Shown: piece by piece, positions 40,210-43,812 of the stretch
Layout of the letters: the number at the start of each line of letters is the position of its first letter
Numbering within the stretch: position 1 is the first letter of the stretch
NCBI GenBank assembly: GCA_902761695.1
Contig: CACWLT010000003.1
Span: 1 to 43,812, forward strand
Origin: an uncultured Ruminococcus sp.
GTDB lineage: Bacteria; Bacillota; Clostridia; Oscillospirales; CAG-272
Direction: 5' to 3'
Length of the DNA: 43,812 bases
The notes under the pieces: model-generated
Databases searched by the model: none
Seen by the model: the letters and a program-made list of their open reading frames with translations, nothing else
Told to the model about the DNA's origin: nothing
Translations under genes and position numbers: made by a program

Positions 40210-43134
40210 TTATTTCTTCAGGCCGAACTTCACGAAGGCGTAGCGGGGGAGGTAGCCCCGGCACTCACGGCCGTTCCACTCCTTTTCAAAGGAGAAGGTA
40301 TTCGGGCCGAGGCCGTAGGGTTCGGGATCATGGCGATGATGGGGACCCATGGCGTTGCGCATGGAGTTGACGATGGTGACGCCGATCTCGTTCTTCCCTT
40401 CCCTGAGGTACGGTTTCAGGTCCAGGGTGCGGTTGAAGAGCATGGTTCCGGCGGGGGTGCCGTTGACGGTGACGTCCGCCGCGGCGAAGCGTCCGCCGCA
40501 TTTGAGGACCGTGGGCTTCCCTTCCTTATAGTCGTAGTCGAAGGCTGTGGACAGGCGGCCGCCGTAGAAGGGGAATCCGCCCCGGACAACGTCTCTCGCG
40601 GGGACCACGGAGGGCTGGGCCACCAGGGTGAAGCCGCCGTCATAGATGGTGGAATTGCGCTCGCCGTCGGTGAAGACGCCGTTGGTGCGGAGGGCGAAGT
40701 CACCGGTGAGGTAGGCGGGTTCGATCTCGGTATCGAAGACCAGGCAGTTTCTCAGAGACTCGGAGACGCCGGAATAGAGGACGTAATAGACGTAATCCCG
40801 CTGGAAGTAATCCACCTCCACGATCACCTCATTGACGCCTTCCTTTGTGAGGGGGGCGATCTCGGCGGAGGCGAAGGAACGGTCGAACCACCAGTCCGCC
40901 TTATCCGGGGTCACCTCCGTGCCGTTGACGGTGACGCGGTCGTACATGGGCTCCAGCACCAGCTTGAGGGAGGCGGGGACGGTGGCGGCGTCGAAGGTGA
41001 ATTTCAGCCAGACGCGGCCCTTATAGCGCTCCTTCAGCAGGTTATCCTTCACGCCGTAGATCGAGAGAGGCTCGTCCCAGCTCACGCCGTCGTTGGAACG
41101 GGAAACGGTATCCAGGGTCAGGACATTGTCGGGCTTCTCGGTGAGCCGGACGGTGTTCGGGATGGGGATGAACTTATCCGGCAGGGCGGGAGCGGGGGCG
41201 GCGGGCAGGTCGATCTCGTCGGAGCAGACCAGCACGTGGGATTCGGCGTCCTCGAATTTCAGGAGAGCGCGGACGCCGTCCTCCGTCTTCTCGCAGCACA
41301 GGGGCTTCAGTTCCAGGGTATCGATATCCAGCTCGGCCCAGTTGCCGGCGGGAAGATCAACCTTTACGGGGCAGAGGGCAGCCGTTCCGATATTGGTGAG
41401 GTAGACGATGCGCTCGCCGCCCTCGAGGACGCGGGTCATCTTGCGGAGGGAGGGGGCGGGGGACTCGAGCTTCACATCCCGGACGGCCAGGGAGAGATCG
41501 AACCGCGGCGCGTCCTTCAAAAAGTCCAGGCGTCCGTTTTCCGCTTCGCCGTCCACGCAGGCGGGGATGCCGTCGAAGAGCCAGACGGTGCCGCCGTTTG
41601 CCTTGAATTCCTTCAGCAAGGCGACGGTGTGGGAGTCGAGGGAGTAGGTGAAGGGGACGAGGACGGCGTCGTACGCGCAGTTTCCGACCCGGAGCGTTCT
41701 GCCCTCCACGGAGGCCAGGCGCTCCATCATCCACTCGTCGCCCCAGTGGTAGGGGATCTGATTCTGACCCAGGAGGCGGGACAGGGCGAAGAACTTCCCT
41801 TCGATCTCGTTCAGGGAGTCGGTGCCCTTCTTGTATTTCATGTAGGCGCCGTGGATGGGGTGGATCACCAGCATGGGGGCGTACTCCGTGCCCCGGGAGA
41901 GGATGGCGCCGAGGTTGTTGAAGTAGTTGTCGAACTCCTTCATGCGGGGCTGCCAGGGGTTATGCTCGGAGTAGTGGAGGGGATAGTCGCGCTTCCGCTG
42001 GCCCCGTTCGCTGTAGGGATAGAGGTGCTGGCACATGAGATTGACACCGCCGGCGTACTGGACCTCGGCGATGCGCTTCAGCTCCGTGGGGGACACGTCC
42101 CATCCGCAGCAGGCGAACATTTCGGAGAGGACCTTCTTCTTGCCCAGCTGCGCGGCGACGGAGCCCAGCTGTTTGAAGGAGATGTCGTCCTGGATGCCGC
42201 GGCCCAGGTAGTCCACGCCGGGGATGGTCTCGTACTCATAGAAGGGCATGACGCCGCCGATGCACATCATCTGGCCGCCCAGGGAGGTCTCCTCCACCGC
42301 GTGACCCGTCAGGCAGGCGCCGTTCGCTTCGCACCAGTCATAGATCTTTTTGATGAAGTTGGTGATGAAGAGCTTGTGGATGAGGTAGTAGTAATCCCAG
42401 CGGAACTTATCCGCGCCGTCGAAATCGAAGAACACGGCGGGGAGCTTGTCGTAGATCGAATACCCGTATGCCTTTTCGAATTCGGCGGGGAGGGTGTTGG
42501 ACCAGGGATTGCCCCAGCGGTAGTACTGGGGTTCGTCGGTGAAGAAGCCGGGCATGGCATGGCCCTTGCCCCACCGGTTGGCGGGAACGCGCTTTTTGTA
42601 CTCCTCATGGGTCAGCGCGATGAACTTCTCGGTGATGGAGCCGTCCAGGGTATCCACGTAGCTCTCGTCGTACCGCTTATAGAGGATGAGATACTCGTCC
42701 CGGCCGGTGTTTTCGGTCACATGGGTGAAGGTGCCGTCGGGGTTCTTCTCGTAGACGGCGATGATATCCTCCGTATCGGCGGGGTAGGGGCCGTCCTTAT
42801 GCTCGATGGCCAGGGCGAAGTTCTTTTTGTCGTGCAGCAGGGCTCCCCCGGCGAATCCGGAGGGCCAGCCGTTTTCGTCGTAGGACCAGGCCTCCATGCC
42901 CAGCTTTTCCGCTTCGTCCACGCAGGCGTCCACGGCGGCGAACCATTCGTCGGAGAGGTATTCGGTCTCGAGGCCGCCTCTCGCGTGCATGAAGAAGCCG
43001 GACATGCCGAGGTCCTTCATGACGCGGATCTGGCGGCGCAGTTCCTCCGGTTCCAGCTTATCGTTCCAGGACCAGAAGGGGATGGAGCCGTAGGAGGGGG
43101 CGAGGTTTTTGATTTCGGCGAGAAGGTTTTTCAT
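40210..43134 (-). CDS. Large GH106-like glycoside hydrolase
   Basis: The 974-residue protein starts with PFWSWNDKLEPEELRRQIRVM, then GMSGFFMHARGGLETEYLSDEWF and WSYDENGWPSGFAGG, the usual opening of GH106-related glycosidases. GFFTDEPQYYRW (about 195-205) and SEMFACCGWDVSPTELKR (about 340) supply the acidic motifs. Beyond about 640 are beta-sandwich domains, including VWLKFTFDAATVPASLKLVLEPMYDRVTVNG and a terminal GKNEIGVTIVNSMRN, like sugar-binding GH2-type domains. It lacks a signal peptide. It shares the core motifs, not close sequence, with the 557-3151 protein. Alpha-L-rhamnosidase activity is likely but unproven. It lies in a run from pyruvate kinase to the HAD gene. Confidence 0.78.
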   Translation of the reverse strand: MKNLLAEIKNLAPSYGSIPFWSWNDKLEPEELRRQIRVMKDLGMSGFFMHARGGLETEYLSDEWFAAVDACVDEAEKLGMEAWSYDENGWPSGFAGGALLHDKKNFALAIEHKDGPYPADTEDIIAVYEKNPDGTFTHVTENTGRDEYLILYKRYDESYVDTLDGSITEKFIALTHEEYKKRVPANRWGKGHAMPGFFTDEPQYYRWGNPWSNTLPAEFEKAYGYSIYDKLPAVFFDFDGADKFRWDYYYLIHKLFITNFIKKIYDWCEANGACLTGHAVEETSLGGQMMCIGGVMPFYEYETIPGVDYLGRGIQDDISFKQLGSVAAQLGKKKVLSEMFACCGWDVSPTELKRIAEVQYAGGVNLMCQHLYPYSERGQRKRDYPLHYSEHNPWQPRMKEFDNYFNNLGAILSRGTEYAPMLVIHPIHGAYMKYKKGTDSLNEIEGKFFALSRLLGQNQIPYHWGDEWMMERLASVEGRTLRVGNCAYDAVLVPFTYSLDSHTVALLKEFKANGGTVWLFDGIPACVDGEAENGRLDFLKDAPRFDLSLAVRDVKLESPAPSLRKMTRVLEGGERIVYLTNIGTAALCPVKVDLPAGNWAELDIDTLELKPLCCEKTEDGVRALLKFEDAESHVLVCSDEIDLPAAPAPALPDKFIPIPNTVRLTEKPDNVLTLDTVSRSNDGVSWDEPLSIYGVKDNLLKERYKGRVWLKFTFDAATVPASLKLVLEPMYDRVTVNGTEVTPDKADWWFDRSFASAEIAPLTKEGVNEVIVEVDYFQRDYVYYVLYSGVSESLRNCLVFDTEIEPAYLTGDFALRTNGVFTDGERNSTIYDGGFTLVAQPSVVPARDVVRGGFPFYGGRLSTAFDYDYKEGKPTVLKCGGRFAAADVTVNGTPAGTMLFNRTLDLKPYLREGKNEIGVTIVNSMRNAMGPHHRHDPEPYGLGPNTFSFEKEWNGRECRGYLPRYAFVKFGLKK

Positions 43135-43167
43135 TCTTTTTTCTCCCAGTAGTGTGGTATTTCGTAA

Positions 43168-43494
43168 TCAGCCCTTTTCGGGGGGCCGCTTTTTTCTTTC
43201 GGGAAGGGCTTCGGCCGTGGCGAGGACAAGGGCGGCGAGAAGCTCCCGGTCGTCCGTATCCTCCACAAGCAGCATGTCTCCCGCGCCTTCGTAGGGCTTC
43301 TCCGTCCGGGCGTCGGGGAGGAGAGAGCGGGCCTCCGCCGTGGGCTTGAGCAGGAGCCGGTCGTCGTACAGGCCGCCGATCAGCTTTCCGCCGACATAAA
43401 GCAGGTACTCTCCCATCATGGGACGGCAGGAGACAGCCGGGACATCGGACAGCTGATCCGTTATGTAAGCAAGGTAACTTTTACTGCTCGGCAT
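43168..43494 (-). CDS. TfoX N-terminal-domain protein
   Basis: The 108-residue protein matches the TfoX/Sxy N-terminal domain: YITDQLSDVPAVSCRPMMGEYLLYVGGKLIGGLYDDRLLLKPT and PYEGAGDMLLVED. In Proteobacteria the full TfoX controls competence, but stand-alone N-domains in Firmicutes have no established job. It lacks the C-terminal domain and ends in a basic tail (ERKKRPPEKG). Its start is 6 bases after the pyruvate kinase stop, so it is co-transcribed with it. The GH106-like gene begins 33 bases further on without a visible terminator between. Confidence 0.85.
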   Translation of the reverse strand: MPSSKSYLAYITDQLSDVPAVSCRPMMGEYLLYVGGKLIGGLYDDRLLLKPTAEARSLLPDARTEKPYEGAGDMLLVEDTDDRELLAALVLATAEALPERKKRPPEKG

Positions 43495-43500
43495 GGCATT

Positions 43501-43812
43501 TTACTCGTTTCCCCTGACGGCTTCGACCTTGATGAGGTTGGTGTTGCCGGGGGTGAGGACGGGGACGCCGGCGGCGATGACGACGAGGTCGCCGGGGGAC
43601 ACAAGATCGAGGGCCTTGGCGCAGTCCACGGCATGGACCAGGAGCCGCTCGAGGGTCTCCTGCCGGAGGCTCAGGACCGGGTAGACGCCCCAGGACAGGG
43701 CCAGCTGATGGAAGGTCTTTTCAAGCGGCGTCGCGGCCACGATGGGCTGGATGGGGCGGAATTTGGACATGCGGCGGGCGCTCTTGCCGGTGGTGGTGAG
43801 GGTGACAATGGC
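43501..43812 (-). CDS. pyk: Pyruvate kinase, C-terminal end (5' part outside window)
   Basis: The reading frame is open to the window edge, giving the last 103 residues. It carries AIVTLTTTGKSARRMSKFRPIQPIVAATP, the conserved C-terminal allosteric-domain segment of pyruvate kinase, then GDLVVIAAGVPVLTPGNTNLIKV, which resembles the end of many Firmicutes enzymes. It converts phosphoenolpyruvate and ADP to pyruvate and ATP in glycolysis. The catalytic part is not visible. The stop is 6 bases before the TfoX-like start. Confidence 0.93.
   Translation of the reverse strand, partial: AIVTLTTTGKSARRMSKFRPIQPIVAATPLEKTFHQLALSWGVYPVLSLRQETLERLLVHAVDCAKALDLVSPGDLVVIAAGVPVLTPGNTNLIKVEAVRGNE

Noticed and set aside
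39952..43152. Plus-strand open frame of 1066 codons opposite the GH106-like gene
   Set aside because: Same mirror effect of high GC3; no ribosome binding site and no recognisable domain.
43168..43494. Competence regulator tfoX
   Set aside because: Only the N-terminal domain is present, and competence control by it is not established in Clostridia, so no gene symbol is given.

Overview
The window looks like chromosome from a GC-rich, carbohydrate-degrading member of the Clostridia, most likely an uncultured gut lineage. The evidence is the AGGAGG-type ribosome binding sites, sigmaA-type promoters, Firmicutes-style two-component and ABC modules, a CotH-kinase lipoprotein, and short palindromic repeats of a type I remember from gut Clostridia. 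The order is inferred, not proven. I found no rRNA, tRNA, CRISPR, phage or insertion-sequence transposase gene.

Layout. (1) 1-3151, minus: partial M55 D-aminopeptidase behind a GH106-like glycosidase. (2) 3398-9030, plus: a four-gene cluster of GH51 arabinofuranosidase, an alpha/alpha-barrel glycosidase, a large unassigned barrel protein and a small unknown protein, closed by a strong terminator. (3) 9211-14186, plus: OmpR-type regulator, short-sensor histidine kinase, ABC ATPase and FtsX-type permease, joined by ATGA overlaps except for a promoter gap before the ATPase. (4) 14252-19281: a URO-D-like protein (minus), an XRE-TPR regulator (plus) and a YicI-type GH31 alpha-xylosidase (plus). 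(5) 19282-21772: a GH29 alpha-L-fucosidase bracketed by two about 240-bp direct repeats with many hairpins. (6) 21773-26800, minus: lysozyme-like protein, large hybrid histidine kinase, and a decayed amino-acid permease fused in frame to the tail of a receiver domain. (7) 27050-32838: CotH lipoprotein, SpoU/TrmH RNA methyltransferase (minus), and a solute-binding lipoprotein with a propeller-like N-terminal part. (8) 32952-38279, minus: second URO-D-like protein, DUF6259-like glycosidase and a solute-binding lipoprotein. (9) 38377-43812, minus: HAD phosphatase, KDG-kinase-like sugar kinase, second GH106-like glycosidase, TfoX-N protein and the end of pyruvate kinase.

Together the enzymes suggest stepwise removal of side-chain sugars (rhamnose, arabinose, xylose, fucose) from plant polysaccharides such as pectin and xyloglucan. 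KdgK-like kinase and pyruvate kinase would feed central metabolism. Most glycosidases lack an obvious signal peptide, so they probably act inside the cell on imported oligosaccharides. The two solute-binding lipoproteins have no permease partners here.

The least explained items are: two MITE-like elements with 12-bp GTAAAGGGGACT termini, one of which supplies a gene's stop codon; the paired repeats around the fucosidase gene; the permease-receiver chimera; a perfect consensus promoter firing antisense into the RNA methyltransferase gene; and repeated pairing of URO-D-like proteins with glycosidases.
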